Origin: Epinephelus fuscoguttatus
Lineage: Eukaryota > Chordata > Actinopteri > Perciformes > Serranidae
Length of the DNA: 64,000 nt
Reading direction: 5' to 3'
Assembly (NCBI RefSeq): GCF_011397635.1
Contig: NC_064755.1
Coordinates: 40,902,059 to 40,966,058 of the forward strand
Below, in pieces: positions 1-12,521 of this stretch. Under the pieces are notes generated by a model, which was not told the DNA's origin, did not search any database, and saw only the letters and a program-made list of their open reading frames with translations. Positions within the stretch are counted from its first letter, which is position 1. The number at the start of each line of letters is the position of its first letter. The position numbers and the translations under genes are program-made.

Positions 1-1957
1 AAGACGTGATGACTCAGTCACTGATTAAGCAGCTAGTAATGTAGACTGTAGTGTGTTTAATGAGTAAGGAGTTCTTTTTGAAATGGTGTACAGGACATAC
101 ATTTGTTATGTAGGTAGAAGAGCTGATTGAGTGAAGTTTGGTCATTTATAAACTGATCTTTAACCCAACAAACACGACACCACTGGTTAGCTAACGTTAG
201 CTCATCAGTGTAGACCAGAGGGCGGGCCATGGGCACCATGTTTCTACATGTTGTCTGCAAAACTGACAGAAACTAACATAAAAGGTGAAACATTTACATC
301 ACAAAACATTAAAAAGTCACCAATTTTAAATGGGCAGAGCTTTGAAATGTGGCGCTAAAGTTCACTGAGTCAAAGGAGCGCCGGTCCAACAGGAAAGGCC
401 TCTGTTATTTCACTTTATTTTGATTTTTTTCTGAAAATGAACCAGTTAGTTCCTGATTAAAGGGTGTCTATCGACCTAACGTCACACAGCAGCACAACAC
501 GAGCTAAGATCCAAACAAACCTACAATAAATACATGATTAATCTGTTGACTTTAAGATGTGCAGCTTGTTCAAAGTCTCGGGTTTGTTCACCTCTATCCT
601 TCGTCATCTTCATCTGTGTCCTGATCTGTATCTATGAAATACACTACTTTACCCCAGAGTCTGATCTGTCCAACATAAATCACCTGAGTGTGTTTTAGGT
701 TCACGTTGTTGTAAAGTTCAGAGATATTGAGTCAAATCTATTACAATATCTTTGACATAACATGACCTACTGAGACAAACAACCCTCCCCCTGCTGTGGC
801 CTTTTTCCTCTTTGGGAACATTTTTAATTGAAGGGATTTTTGTACATATTTTAACAGCAGTTTGTGTTTTTGTTGTTCTTCCTAAAGTTGTGTAGCATCA
901 GTAAAATATTTAATGTAAAGTCAATCATGTTTAACAAAGTTGTCTCCTAAAAACAGTCTCTAATGAAATATCATGTACAACTCACTAAACATTTCCTCAT
1001 TATATCAAAGTGCTTCTTGTCCTCAGTCTGTCTGACCTACATCTGCATCATCAGTGATACAGAACATTTCCTGTAAACACAGTCAGAAATCAGAAGTAGG
1101 GCATCAAGCCAAAGCCTCACCCCGACGGATAATCTAACATGTGTCCTGTGTAGTTGTACCGTAACCATCAGTGCCTTTGATACGGTCACACGTCAACACT
1201 GTGATTTCTATTTGATGTTTTTATATAAATATGTAAAAAGCTGAAGACTGAACTGTTGAATAAAACACATCTGTAATAACTGGCTCACTGCACTCAATCT
1301 GTTTGTCTCTTAATAATGACAGGAACACAACTACACAAACACACACAAACACTGCAACACAAACAGTCAGTAGCACTTTAACTTCACCCCTCATCTGTTC
1401 AGCAGAGGGCGCCACAGTGCCACAAACACCTCGTCACCACAGAGCGCTGTTGTAAGAGAAGTAGAGTATTTGTGACCACAGATCCATGTGGAGCCACATT
1501 TACTGTCAAACTGAAATAAATGTTTTAACTCATCTGGGGACAGAAAGTTAGAGACAAACGGTGACTTCATCTCAATGACATCATCGTCTGAACCTGATTT
1601 TTCCAAAATAAAACTGATGACTGTCTTCAGTCTGAGTCTGTACCATACTGACAATAACAAAACAATATCACCAGGATCATTTACATATAATTAGAATTAT
1701 GCATAACTACACTATCTTCCTGTTGTAACGTCTGCTTGATAAGGGATTTAATAAGGGATTTATAAAGTAATTTAACATCTGGGTCACACAGAGAAGTTTA
1801 ATCAAGACTGTGAGGAAACATTCCTGCTGATCACAGGTCAACATTGTCACTGTTAACATTTTGACAAATCTGAACACTATTAATCATCAAACTGAGAATG
1901 TTGAGATATATGTAAAGTATTTAATGTCACTGTGATGGTCCATGTTAAAAGCCTGCA
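1..1957. other. Gene-free flank, possible 3'UTR end
   Basis: No reading frame here looks coding. The stretch is AT-rich, and a canonical AATAAA lies at 1259-1264, followed by T/G-containing sequence, so it could be the tail of a + strand 3'UTR from a gene left of the window. That is a weak inference because AATAAA is common by chance. A perfect 14-bp palindrome, AGCTAACGTTAGCT, lies at 189-202. Confidence 0.25.
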
Positions 1958-3360
1958 TTGTGGTGGCGGCTGCTAGGAGCTGTGGTCAGAAGGTTGTCGG
2001 TGCCTGTTGTGGCGCCAACTGAAGAACCCGCTGGTGGACACCAGCTGTTGGACACCTTGGCTGACACGCCTTTTCAGTGTCGCGTGGAGGTCGGGTACGG
2101 TGCCTGCAGACTGGCAGACCGGGGTGGTGGTCCCCATCTGCAAAAAAGGGGACCAGAGGGTGTGCTCCAACTATCGGGGTTTCACACTGCTCAGCCTCCC
2201 GGGTAAAGTTTACTCCAGGGTGCTGGAAGTGAGGCTCCGACCCCAGATTCAGGAGGAGCAATGCGGATTCCGTCCTGGTTGTGGAGCAGCGGACCAGCTC
2301 TTTACCCTTGCAAGGCTGCTGGAGGGGTCGTGGGAGTTTGCCTATCCAGTCTACATGTGCTTTGTGGACTTGGAGAAGGCCTATGACCGCGTCCCTCGGG
2401 GGGTCTTGTGGGGGGTACTGCGGGAATACGGGGTGCCAGGCTCGCTGCCACGAGTGAAAGCTGTGTCTGCAAACTTGGTGTAAAGTCAGACACGTTCTTG
2501 GTGGGTCACCAATCCTGTTTGTGATATTCAGGAGGAAGGGGTCCGGTTTGGAGACCTCAGAATTGCATCTCTGCTTTTCGCAGATGTTGTGGTTCTGTTG
2601 GCTCCATCTCACCGTGACCTCCAGCATGCACTGGGGCATTTTGCAGCCGAGTGTGAAGCAGTTGAGATCAGAGTCAGCACCTCTAAGTCTGCGGCCATGC
2701 TTCTCTGTCGGAAACCGGTGGATTGCCCTCTCCGGGTTGGGGGAGAGTTACTGCCTCAAGCGAGGGAGTTCAAGTATCTTGGGGTCTTGTTCATGAGTGA
2801 GGGCAGAATGGAGCATGAGATGGATCGGCAGGTTGGTGCAGCTTCTGCAGTGATGCAGGCGTTGTGTCTGTCCGTTGTGATGAAGAAAGAGCTGAGCCAC
2901 AAGGCGAAGCTTTCAATTAGCTGATCCATCTACGTCCCAACCCTCACCTATGGTCATGAGCTGTGGGTAGTGACTGAAAGAATGAGATTGCAGATACAAG
3001 CAGCGGAAATGAGTTTCCTCCGTGGGGTGTCTGGGCTCAGCCTTAGAGATAGGGTAAGGAGCTCAGACATCTGGAGGGAGCTCGGAGTAGAGCCGCTGCT
3101 CCTTTATGTCGAAAAGGGTCAGTTGAGGTGGTTCAGGCATCTGATCAGGATCCTCCTGGGTGCCTCCTGTTAGAGGTGTCCCGGGCACATCCCACTGGTA
3201 GGAGGCCCCGGGGCAGACCCAGAACACGCTGGAGGGATTACATACCTCGTCTGGCCTGGGAACACCTCGGGGTCCCCCAGGAGGAGCTGGAAAGCATTGC
3301 TGGGGAGAGGCCCCCTGCAACCCTGCCCCAGATAAGCGGATGAAAATGGATGGATAGATG
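1958..3360 (+). mobile_element. Degenerate Rex3-like (RTE clade) LINE fragment
   Basis: This is a 5'-truncated non-LTR retrotransposon. Frame 2007-2483 encodes reverse-transcriptase blocks including NYRGFTLLSLPGK, EEQCGFRPG and motif A FVDLEKAYDRVP. After a frame change the palm motif appears near 2577 as FADVVVLLA, where FADD would be expected, so the second catalytic aspartate is lost. Frames 2589-2924, 2970-3173 and 3128-3343 continue the C-terminal part, including GRRPRGRPRTRWRDY. The 3' end is GATG-rich (ATGGATGGATAGATG, ending at 3360), which fits the GATG-repeat tail described for Rex3. At least three frame breaks and the lost catalytic residue show that it is dead. The clade assignment rests on motif memory. 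Confidence 0.85.
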
Positions 3361-4436
3361 TTTTTCATTGTTTTTAATATCATTAAACACCTACTGAAGT
3401 TCAATCATATTGTGATGATTACAGCTGGGTCATGTTTGAAATGTATTACTGGCACTGACACGACCCCACAGTTTCAGCACCAATAACAAAATTATGATTT
3501 TTTTTTACACTTAAAAGGTAAGTTTTTCAAATGAAACACCTGTTTTTAAATAAAAAAGTCTCAAATGCTAAATGATTTCATAAATGAATTTCTCTTAGTC
3601 AGAAATGATATGATGAATAAATGTCGTCCATCTTTGTAAACGGTCTGTGTGTGCATAAGGTCACCAAACTCACCTCCATGTTTTTGGTTGTGATGTTGCA
3701 GATGTGTGACACCAACGTCTCGCTAAAGACGGGGCCTGGCGACTCTCTGATGTTCTGCATTAAAGTGAGGTGTGAAAGAAATCCTGGAGGGACTGTAGTC
3801 AATTATTGACTCATCAGCGACTGTTGGTGGTGATGGCCATTTTGATTGTAGAGACTTCATTATTAATAAAAAGCATTTTGTTCAGATTATTCGATGATTA
3901 AAATAACAGTCAGCTGCAGGTATTCATGTGATCACAAATCCAGCCACACATTCAGTTAAGCTTTTTAAACACCTGATCCTACAGACACATTTCAGACATT
4001 ATCAAAAACAAACGTAACCACATTATGTTTTATAATGTTCTCCAGGTTGATTTTTCTTCACATTAATGTTGGTAATATGATTTCATCCAGACTGTTGAGC
4101 CCTACCTCACCATAATCTGAAGAAATTCAGGTTCACTTTAACAACAATGTAAACCCCCGATCCATCCATGACACTAAACTTTAATAATTCTGGGTTCTAC
4201 TCTTTATTTTCCGTCCAAATCAGAGTCACAGCTGCAGCAACCTGTGTTCTGATCCCATTGTCGTGCAAAGTGGGGTCAAACCAGTGTTAATAAAGTCCAC
4301 ACAGATGCCCCAGATTATCAATATGACATAAAAACTTCATGTTCACTTGACATAAAAAGCTGGTGACCTCAGAGTGTCAGACAGGAAGCTGTACTGAGGG
4401 GAAATAAAGAGCATTTCCTGGTTCAGAGTTAAGGCT
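3361..4436. other. Gene-free stretch
   Basis: AT-rich unique-looking sequence. I see no exon-like frame, RNA gene or clear repeat boundary. Confidence 0.4.
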
Positions 4437-4689
4437 GGGCGATAAAACGATCTCGACACGGGATCAGGATTAAAGTTAACAGACAGCTGTCAGTCAGTCT
4501 GCAGTGTTGAGATGTACACGCCGCAGCTTCACAACGAGCGCAACGAAAATCATTTGGTTTCTTCAGGTGTCGGACTTTATCAGGATACTTTTCAAACTCA
4601 CAGCATTATCAAATTATATATTGTGATAAATATCGATATCGATCAATACGGGGAAAATTACAGTGATGATATTTTTTGCCATATCGCCC
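4437..4689. repeat. Short inverted-repeat element (MITE-like)
   Basis: The left end starts GGGCGATAAAACGAT and the right end finishes TATCGCCC, which are inverted complements of each other. The inside is AT-rich with TATCGATATCG-type sequence. GGCT abuts both outer ends. The structure suggests a small non-autonomous DNA transposon, possibly hAT-like. The terminal repeat is short, so the assignment is tentative. Confidence 0.45.
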
Positions 4690-5331
4690 GGCTCCATTCA
4701 GAGTTCATCACTTTGTCTTATTATAGTTAACGAGAAACCTCAGCTCGCTTCATATACTTTTATAGTTTAATGAAATTAAAGAAAATAGTTGTAAAATGTG
4801 AACTCTGTGTTTTTATGTTCATATGACAGAGAATTAAATGCTCAACAAAAAGTTCTGTTAAACTGATGAACTTCCTGTCAGATGAGGGTCATGTGACACA
4901 TTTATTTTGTGTCTTTCATGTTACTGTTTTATATTAAACTAAAAGTTTGGAGTGAAGCCGTTTTTTAAGTTGAGTGAGTGTAAATCAGATGAAACTAATA
5001 ATCTGCCTTTAATGAACTCGTTATCGAAGGTGCTCCCTGCAGGTAATCTGGGAGTGACGAGGAGGCCTGACGGTCACGCAGAGCGTCACTGTGGTCACTC
5101 TGCAGGTCAGGAACTTTCCCCCCTCTGAACGACCTGACAACCAGCGTCTAATCCTGACAAGTTTCGATATGCGTAAATGTGCGACACTGCCAGGAGAGAA
5201 AAACAAGCCTTGTAAAATCTGCACTTCTCGATAACCCCCCTCCAAAGATCCCCAACTAAGTTAATTCACTCCATCCTCCTCCGTATCGTGCAACAGTCGT
5301 TAATTTGAGTGAGACGGGACAGACCAAACAA

Positions 5332-5342
5332 ACACACACACA

Positions 5343-5374
<32 letters not shown>
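5332..5374. repeat. (CA)n microsatellite
   Basis: About 43 bp of CA repeats with one CCCA interruption. Confidence 0.95.
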
Positions 5375-5690
5375 ATACATTCCCAAAAATCTGCAGTCCA
5401 GATGCGCTCGGCACATACCACAGCTGCACTAACATTGCTTTATGCAACAAGATGGCCTGTCATTAACGCCAAGTGCCGCGCCGGATGCGCTCTGTCAAAC
5501 GCCCCCCCCATCCCTCCACAGCCCCCCATAACCCCCAGCAGCGTCTGTATCCCATCATCCCTCTCTCTTTTAAACATCCTCGCACTCATCAGCCCGAGGT
5601 TATGAGGCTTGTGGCACGCGTGCTGCATTCCTGGGAGGTGATGCGAAACAGAAATGCATTAAATTCCCGATCTGGAATCCATCGCAGGGG

Positions 5691-5710
5691 GTGTGTGTGT
5701 GTGTGTGTGC

Positions 5711-5773
<63 letters not shown>
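5691..5773. repeat. (GT)n microsatellite
   Basis: About 83 bp of GT repeats, interrupted near 5710 by GCGTCT. This is the longest dinucleotide array in the window. The nearby CA array at 5332 can pair with it as an inverted arm. Confidence 0.95.
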
Positions 5774-5776
<3 letters not shown>

Positions 5777-6927
5777 GGCAGTGGGGGGGTTTCGTTGGAA
5801 AATAAGGATAAGGCGGGGTTAAGGGGTCTCACTGCCCCCTGGAGTACCAGAGCATCTGAGATACAAAGAGTCTGAAGACATCGGAGGAATCCAGAATATA
5901 TAGGCTTCGAAAGTTTGAGGAATTCTGGGTATTTACAGCGAATGGGGTTCTCGGGAGCCGCGGGGCCTGTGGAGGTTTACGGAGCAGTGGGGGACTCCTG
6001 GGACAGTAAAATAAAACGCCTGCAGAACATTTACCTTCCTTCACAGTATCGCATATGACAATTCATGGAGCCCAGGGGTGTGATCGGGTCGTATTAAGAG
6101 TTCAGAGAAGCATCTGGACAGAGAGGAGACAAAAATAGCATATCACTGCATCTTCACATTATAGATCTCTACGGATGATTAAAAGGTCCCCGGAGGATCC
6201 CTGTGAGGGTCAACGACGCAAACAGATGTCCTCCTCCTCCTCATAAAAATGAAAAACACCAAGTGGGTCCAGAGAGTGAGAAATTAGCAGCAGCACTCGT
6301 CTTCACGCCGTTACTGTACAGAGCGGCTCGGCCTCAACCTTATTTCACCTGCGTGTCATCCCTCTCGTCCAGCAGCACATGTTTCTCCACATCGCCCTCC
6401 TGACATTTCACAACATCACATTAGAGCTGGATTTGTGTAATGTGGGACTTACACCAATGACTGAAGGTTTTAGTTTAGAGATTTCGTGAGGTTCAAGGGT
6501 GCAAGGAGACGGAATTTGGGACAAAGGATCTGGCTCCAATCAGCGCATCTGACTGAGGTTGACTCTGCACCCACAGGAAGGCCGGGCCCGAGGCCACAGC
6601 GGGGAAATCAAACCCATCTTTCTCAATTGTTCATTCCAGATATAAATATCTTCTGACAATGCAAAGAGCCATGCTAAAGGTGAGCCGTGTGCCACTCTGA
6701 CCTCCCTCCTGTATTTTTACCCTCACAGGTCAGAGGTTACTGTGGATACGTGTGAAAGCGCGAACACATATGCACTTAGCGGCTGTTAATCGTATGCAAA
6801 TGGATTCACACGCAAACACACACATGCATGTCCACACCTGAGTACATTAATGTTCACATGCTGCATGCACACATTACTGCAACACACAAATACAGCAACA
6901 CACACACATACTAAATACCTAAATGTG

Positions 6928-6930
<3 letters not shown>

Positions 6931-6964
<34 letters not shown>
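6931..6964. repeat. (CA)n microsatellite
   Basis: About 34 bp of uninterrupted CA, within a wider CA-rich stretch that begins near 6800. Confidence 0.95.
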
Positions 6965-6966
<2 letters not shown>

Positions 6967-7924
6967 TTGATTCTTTAAGCCAGCCTGATATAAAGTATAT
7001 GAAGTGTATGAATATGAGCTGTAATGAAGCAGCAGTGAGACGACGGTCGGACTCCATCAGTGAGGAATGCTTTACGTGACAAGATAGAAAGACTTCAAAA
7101 GTCATGTCTCATCCTCTTCCTCCCCCATGAACACACAAGAATGTGTGGCAAGGCGCAAATATAAAACACAAGTGTTTCTGTGCAACCCCCATGGACCGCG
7201 CTGCGCTGCTGCCAGCACATTAACTTATTCCTTTTTGAAACCGTCTGACGTATGAGGAGCGAGCCAAGTCTGGAGCTGGCGTCCGACCAGCGCATTGTTT
7301 ACCAGCATCCTATTTAATTACACACAGTATATGAAATCATGCTAAAAATACCCAGAGTGCAGCAGGCTTAAAGGAAGCGAGCGGAGGAGTGGGCAGAGTT
7401 CTTCTTTAACCGGGTGAAAGGCCAAGTGTTTGATGAGGCGATGGCGAGGGTAGAATTACCTGCTCGCTCCTGTATCATCATCCTGCCCTAAATACACGCC
7501 ACTGTCTTCCTCTGGGACGACTGTGTCATTAAGGTAAAACTGCAGCTGCTATTTATGACCACAGAGCAACACAAGCGGCTTTGTTCTGCTGTCAGACACA
7601 AAGACGTACGACTCAGAGGAGGGAACGACACCTAATCTTAACTGTCATGATCGTCCTGTAGTGAAGACACCGGCCTGGAGCCTCGCCACTCCTCCACCTC
7701 CACAACACCTCCCTCATTGGCTCCGTCAAAGCACCACAATTTATCTTCAACATCGCTCTGGGTTAATGGGATCTCTCTACAAACTGTGTCAAGATAATTT
7801 ACACTATTTAAGAAGGTACAATTTGATAATGAGATCCACCCACTAACGATGTAAAACCCCGTCTGGATAAACACACAAATCCCTTCACATAAAACTCAAG
7901 GCAGTAACTTTAAAGGCTTCAGTA

Positions 7925-8870
7925 GGGGTGGGCGAGACAGTCCTGAAATATCATCAGAATATTTTAGGGTATTTTTGCAAAAACGATATGACAAATTAAT
8001 AAAATATATTTCACTTTTAATTTAGGAACAAAATCAGTGATGTGTTTTTACAGTTTGCTTCAAATATTCAGTAAAAAGAAAAAATGATGATGTCATTTCT
8101 TTAGTTTGTGAACAACAACAGTAACTCAGAATGAGATTCAGATTCTGTCACAATATTAATAATTCAACTAAATCACATTTAAACAAATGTCCCCTGAGAT
8201 CTATATAGATATAAATCATCTCTGATCTTCAGGCTGTAACCTGTGACAAGCTGTGCTGCTGCCAGAGGAGCCGCTGAATGAGTTCCCTCTGAGCGCTACG
8301 AGAAGTAAAACGCCCAGGCCTAAAGTGTTCATACCAAACACGATACAAATTTTTGCATTGCCTTACTTGCGCGAGTTTGCACTCTAGGATATTTTTTGTT
8401 GACTCATGTCGTACTCGTGCTGAATCGATGAATGAACTTCCGCTGGTACGTCCCGGGCGTTACACTTCTCTGGAAGATCTCAATGCTGATTGACTATCGC
8501 ATCTTTCTCAAATAAGAGTATGACGCAAAATCACGCTACTCACATCATTCGTGCCACTTAATTCCCGTGTTTGGCGTCACATCTAATCACGTGTACTTTG
8601 ACATCACATGTAATTCACGGTGTGAACACAACATAACAACGCCACACTTTATTCCACACTACTGAAGCTCCTCCTCTTTTTGGAACCACCGCAGAGTCCA
8701 TCATCATTTCACTTTCAGACATGCTTGTTGTTGCCATATGGCATCAATATGTCAACAAGTTGAAATATCGTCAGTATCACCATATTAATTTTTCATATCA
8801 TGTTAAAAATGATACCAGTATTATGAACATTGTTCAATGTTGTTAAATGTCGATACGCCCCGCAGGTTGA
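7925..8870. repeat. Dispersed repeat, copy A of a family also at 33-34 kb
   Basis: Blocks here recur at 32881-34215 in the same order and orientation. AACGATATG is followed by CAAATTAATAAAATATA at 7981 (versus 32953). GCCGCTGAATGAGTTCCCTC at 8270 matches 34023. CACACTACTGAAGCTCCTCC at 8656 matches 34065. The ends (GTGGGCGA near 7928; TCGATACGCCCC near 8852) are reminiscent of hAT-type fish repeats. Exact limits are not resolved. Confidence 0.6.
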
Positions 8871-9078
8871 GCCTGTTACAATTCAAAGACGACAGCTGCA
8901 GCACGACGTCATATACAAACCAAGAGAAATTAAACACATTTCTTTATGAGCCTCATTAAAATCACTGTGAAACATTTTTCACTATATTGTCGTCTTATAT
9001 GTACAAAACAAATCAGTTTAAATCAACCAGCAAATGTACTGAATACGCCAGTTTAAGTTGTTAAGATTCCTCTTACAT

Positions 9079-9102
9079 GGATGGATGAATGAATGAATGA
9101 AT
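9079..9102. repeat. (TGAA)n short tandem repeat
   Basis: ATGGATGAATGAATGAATGA-type run of about 24 bp. Confidence 0.8.
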
Positions 9103-10232
9103 ATTCAGCAGGACACTTAGAGCATGTGAGCGATCGAACCAGAGTCCCAACTCAACGTCTTTTCACTGAATGTTTGTGTTCAGGAGTGGAAGCAATTAAT
9201 CAGCACCTGATACCTTTAACGTTCTGACTGAAGTAACTCAGCATGAAGTCACATCAGAACTGACTTTGATCCTGTTTGTTTCCAGATCCAGAAAAAAATG
9301 ACTATACGCACTTTTCTGCTCTCAGCCAATCACAGCAAGCATTCTTTGATTTGATGTGACGTGTAACACAAACAAAACCGAGTGTTTCCAGGAATGATGG
9401 CTATAAAACGAAATGCTTTGTTGGTGCCAGTATCACAGATTCCTCAAATGACCCTGAGCTCTGTAAGTCACCACCTCAGAGTGCCAACTCTCCCTCAAAC
9501 ACTGACGCTCGTTCTGTTCACATCTCGTCACGTCCACATAAACCCTGACAAATATTTAGATCACTGACAAATACGTCTGAGTGACGACCTTTAACTGATG
9601 AGTCCAGCAGCGTTATGTCCTGCATGTCTGAAGAGAGCACGTCTACAGAAAGTGAATAAATTCCTCAGGTTATCTGACCCATCCCTGCAGTTTGTTTGAC
9701 AGTGATGAAAGGTCCTAATGAGGACAATGTGACAGTAATCCTCTGGCTCACAGTAACATGCACATCAACTCCCCGTTTCTAATGAAGTGTTATACAATCA
9801 TTTAGCTCACAGCAGAGCCACACTCTCATTTCAAAGCCTCTGATTCACTCAGCAGGAACACCGCGGTGTCTGATGGCCAGCAACTCTCGCCAGATTTACT
9901 TTTCTGATCCACTATCAGCGCAGCGCTGGGCGAGGGCTGCGTCCTTTCAGCATGCGATGCCTCCGTGACAGCGGATGACTCACCGCAGCAGAATGTGATG
10001 GAGCAGGAAACATCGCTCGCAATTACACTGTTAACTTCACGGGGATAACTATAGTAAACATGCTATTTTCGAAACACGTTTATGGGCCACTGGAGGGACA
10101 TCCATCTGCTGAACTGGAGGAGACAACGTGGAATAAATAATGTCTCTACATTCACTCTGCCTGTTGTTGCCTTAGTACAAAAATACTGAGGATAAACAGC
10201 TGGAGACACCAACACATCCTCGCCCTCATCCC

Positions 10233-10298
10233 CCGAGTGGACATGTGTGTGTACATGTGTGTACAGTACATGTGCGTACATGTGTGTACAGCACATGT
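10233..10298. repeat. Imperfect ACATGTGTGT tandem repeat
   Basis: Repeated GTACATGTGTGTACA units of about 10-18 bp. Each ACATGT core is palindromic. Confidence 0.75.
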
Positions 10299-11342
10299 AT
10301 GATCAATATGGTCGAGGAATGTATTCGTATCATGACCACATGGGAACAGCAGCTGTAAACAGGCTGTTAGATGTGCGTAAACACAGTGAGACAAAGGTTA
10401 GATTAACATTAATGGTAAAAACGTTTCCAGTTAAAATCTCCACACCAGTAGGAATAAAGTGGAGTGATTAAACACCACCTACTGTTAATGTGCATCCGAA
10501 CATGTGAAGCTGCTCAGTGGGCACCATCAGGTCACTGGTAGTACTGGGCAGCTGACAGGTGAGACCCTATTAAACTGGGAGGATGTGAAGCAGGTTGTCG
10601 CTGGAGAACAGGAAACACACTTGACTTCTCGTGAATCAGATGCCAAATGATTTTCATGTAATTAGGAATTTGAAGCCGATGTGTCACGTCGCCATCTTTT
10701 AGCCCGTCACAGTTTGTTTGCGTGACTCACACAGAGGTGTTTTGAAACCCAGTTGAAGCCCTACGCCCACACTGAGCACGGACGGCAGCAGGAGACTTCT
10801 ATAAATATTTAAAGGAGTAAGAGGTAAGATATTTACTGGCCAACACAAGAAAATGAACAATATATCTGTGGACCCTTGACAGTGTTGTTGATCAATATCG
10901 ATGACTCCTCTGCCAGGTGCTGAGATTTCTGGCTCCCAAAGTCCATTTTCCATCCTGCACCCCACCCACTGGAATTTCAGGACGCTCCAAATCGATCCCT
11001 GACGTATTTGCACTTTCACCACAACAATGAAAGACAAGTGAGAAACCAATATCAGCCGACACGACAGCTATAAACCCAAATATGTGTCAGCCACAGGTCA
11101 AACAGCACATTTGGCCCGTTCATATTTAATATGTATGACCCTCCTCTTGCTCTGCTCAAGTCATTGTCGAGGTCACTTCTCTCTCTCTTATGAACGTGAC
11201 TGTGTTATCAGGCTGTCCGATACCCTGATCCAACCTGACAGGAAACACCACGACATCATTAGTCAGAGGGGTCACTACCTGTGACAGAGGACATTACACA
11301 GAACATATAACTTCACTGTCTGCGCTCTTTCAGCAGGGACTT

Positions 11343-11520
11343 TAAAGGAACAGTTCACCCCAAAATCAAAAATACATGTTCCTCCTCCTGCCTGTAGTTC
11401 TGTTTATCAGTCCAGATAGTTTCAGTGTCAGCTGCAGAGTGTTGGAGATATCAGCTGCAGAGGTGTCTGTCTTCTCTCTGATATAATGGAACTAGATCCA
11501 TTTAAAAAATCAGCATTACT
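11343..11520. repeat. Common fish dispersed repeat fragment
   Basis: The run from AACAGTTCACCCCAAAATCA through GTTGGAGATATC to ATAATGGAACTAGATCC matches, from memory, a very abundant percomorph interspersed repeat. The boundaries and transposon class cannot be set from this single copy. Confidence 0.5.
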
Positions 11521-11871
11521 GTCTCTTTACAGAAATCACAACCGTGTGACTCAAGATAATCCAAAGACTTGGCTGTGAGCAGTTTCATGTAGGAACTACT
11601 TTCTTTCTACCAAAGAACACCCACCAACCGTATCACTGTGCAGCAGGGCTGCACAATTGAATATTAATCACAATCACAATTTTGGCTCTGATACTACCGT
11701 CTGTATCACAACTGTGACAGTGACGTATAAAAGGCTCAGCTCATAGAAAACTCTGCTGGACATTGAAAACAAGCACTTCCAGACTCCACTGCTGAAGAGA
11801 TGTCATGCCGCAGAGTGTGCACTCTGCAGCAGCAGCAGCCTGTGAAAAACAAAAATTATCCGTTCATCTAA

Positions 11872-11899
11872 CATCATCATCATCATCATCATCATCATC
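11872..11899. repeat. (ATC)n microsatellite
   Basis: About nine ATC/CAT trinucleotide units. Confidence 0.9.
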
Positions 11900-12358
11900 T
11901 GCTCTTCAGACACAGGAGAGAACCAATCATATACAGAGAGTGTCTGTGACGTGTGTCTGTGCCACAAAGCAACACAACCAACCTGTTAAACCAGTTGGAC
12001 AAACACCACAATCTGCAGAACGATGAACACATGAAGCCAAGAAGAATAAAGTCACAAATATTACAGTGCTGTCACCATTAATCCCCATCCTTATCCAGCA
12101 TCAACTCAGACATTCACAATAACTACACTGCAGCGAATCACAGCACTGTGACCGCTGTAAGCAATATGTGCAGTGGAAACAAACAGCTGGAGTGAATCCT
12201 GGCGAAGAAGAATCTTTTCTGAGTCAAGTTATTTTGGTGCAGATTGTTTATTAGCTGGACTGAAGGTGAAAGTGAGAGCGCTGCTCTGTTCATTCAATTC
12301 TATGGAAAAGGTTTTGGAACTATTCTATGACAGATAAACTGAATAAGGAGACATCTTC

Positions 12359-12457
12359 AGCAGCAAAGGGCCACAGGCTGGACTCGAACCCAGGCCGCTG
12401 CGGCAACAGCCTTGTACATGGGGCGCCTGCTCTACCCACTAAGACACCGACGCCCCC
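12359..12457 (-). mobile_element. tRNA-derived SINE head, truncated copy
   Basis: Read on the minus strand this has a tRNA-like promoter: box A-like CTTAGTGGGTAGAGC and box B GGTTCGAGTCC. It aligns over its whole length with the tRNA part of the SINE at 42171-42359. It lacks that copy's CT-rich middle and A-rich tail. CATCTTC occurs on both sides (12352-12358 and 12458-12464), a possible 7-bp target duplication. A functional tRNA gene is unlikely because the same unit recurs with a SINE tail. Confidence 0.8.
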
Positions 12458-12521
12458 CATCTTCTTCGCATCTATTTGATGCGAAAATTTGCAGGACGAG
12501 ACAAAATGAAAAAGACACTCA

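Larger units (their letters stand above)
4690..7924. other. Gene-free stretch with microsatellites
   Basis: Contains three dinucleotide arrays listed separately and otherwise no supported gene. Short open frames across the CA/GT arrays are artefacts of repeats without stop codons. Confidence 0.4.
8871..11342. other. Gene-free stretch
   Basis: I see no supported gene. It holds a short GAAT tetranucleotide run (9079-9102) and a TACATGTGTG-type tandem (10233-10298). Confidence 0.4.

Noticed and set aside
5691..5875. Val/Cys repeat protein across the GT array
   Set aside because: Translation of a dinucleotide microsatellite only.
12359..12457. Possible tRNA gene (boxes A and B present)
   Set aside because: The same unit at 42.2 kb is the head of an A-tailed SINE with a target duplication, and the 3' acceptor stem cannot be paired convincingly.
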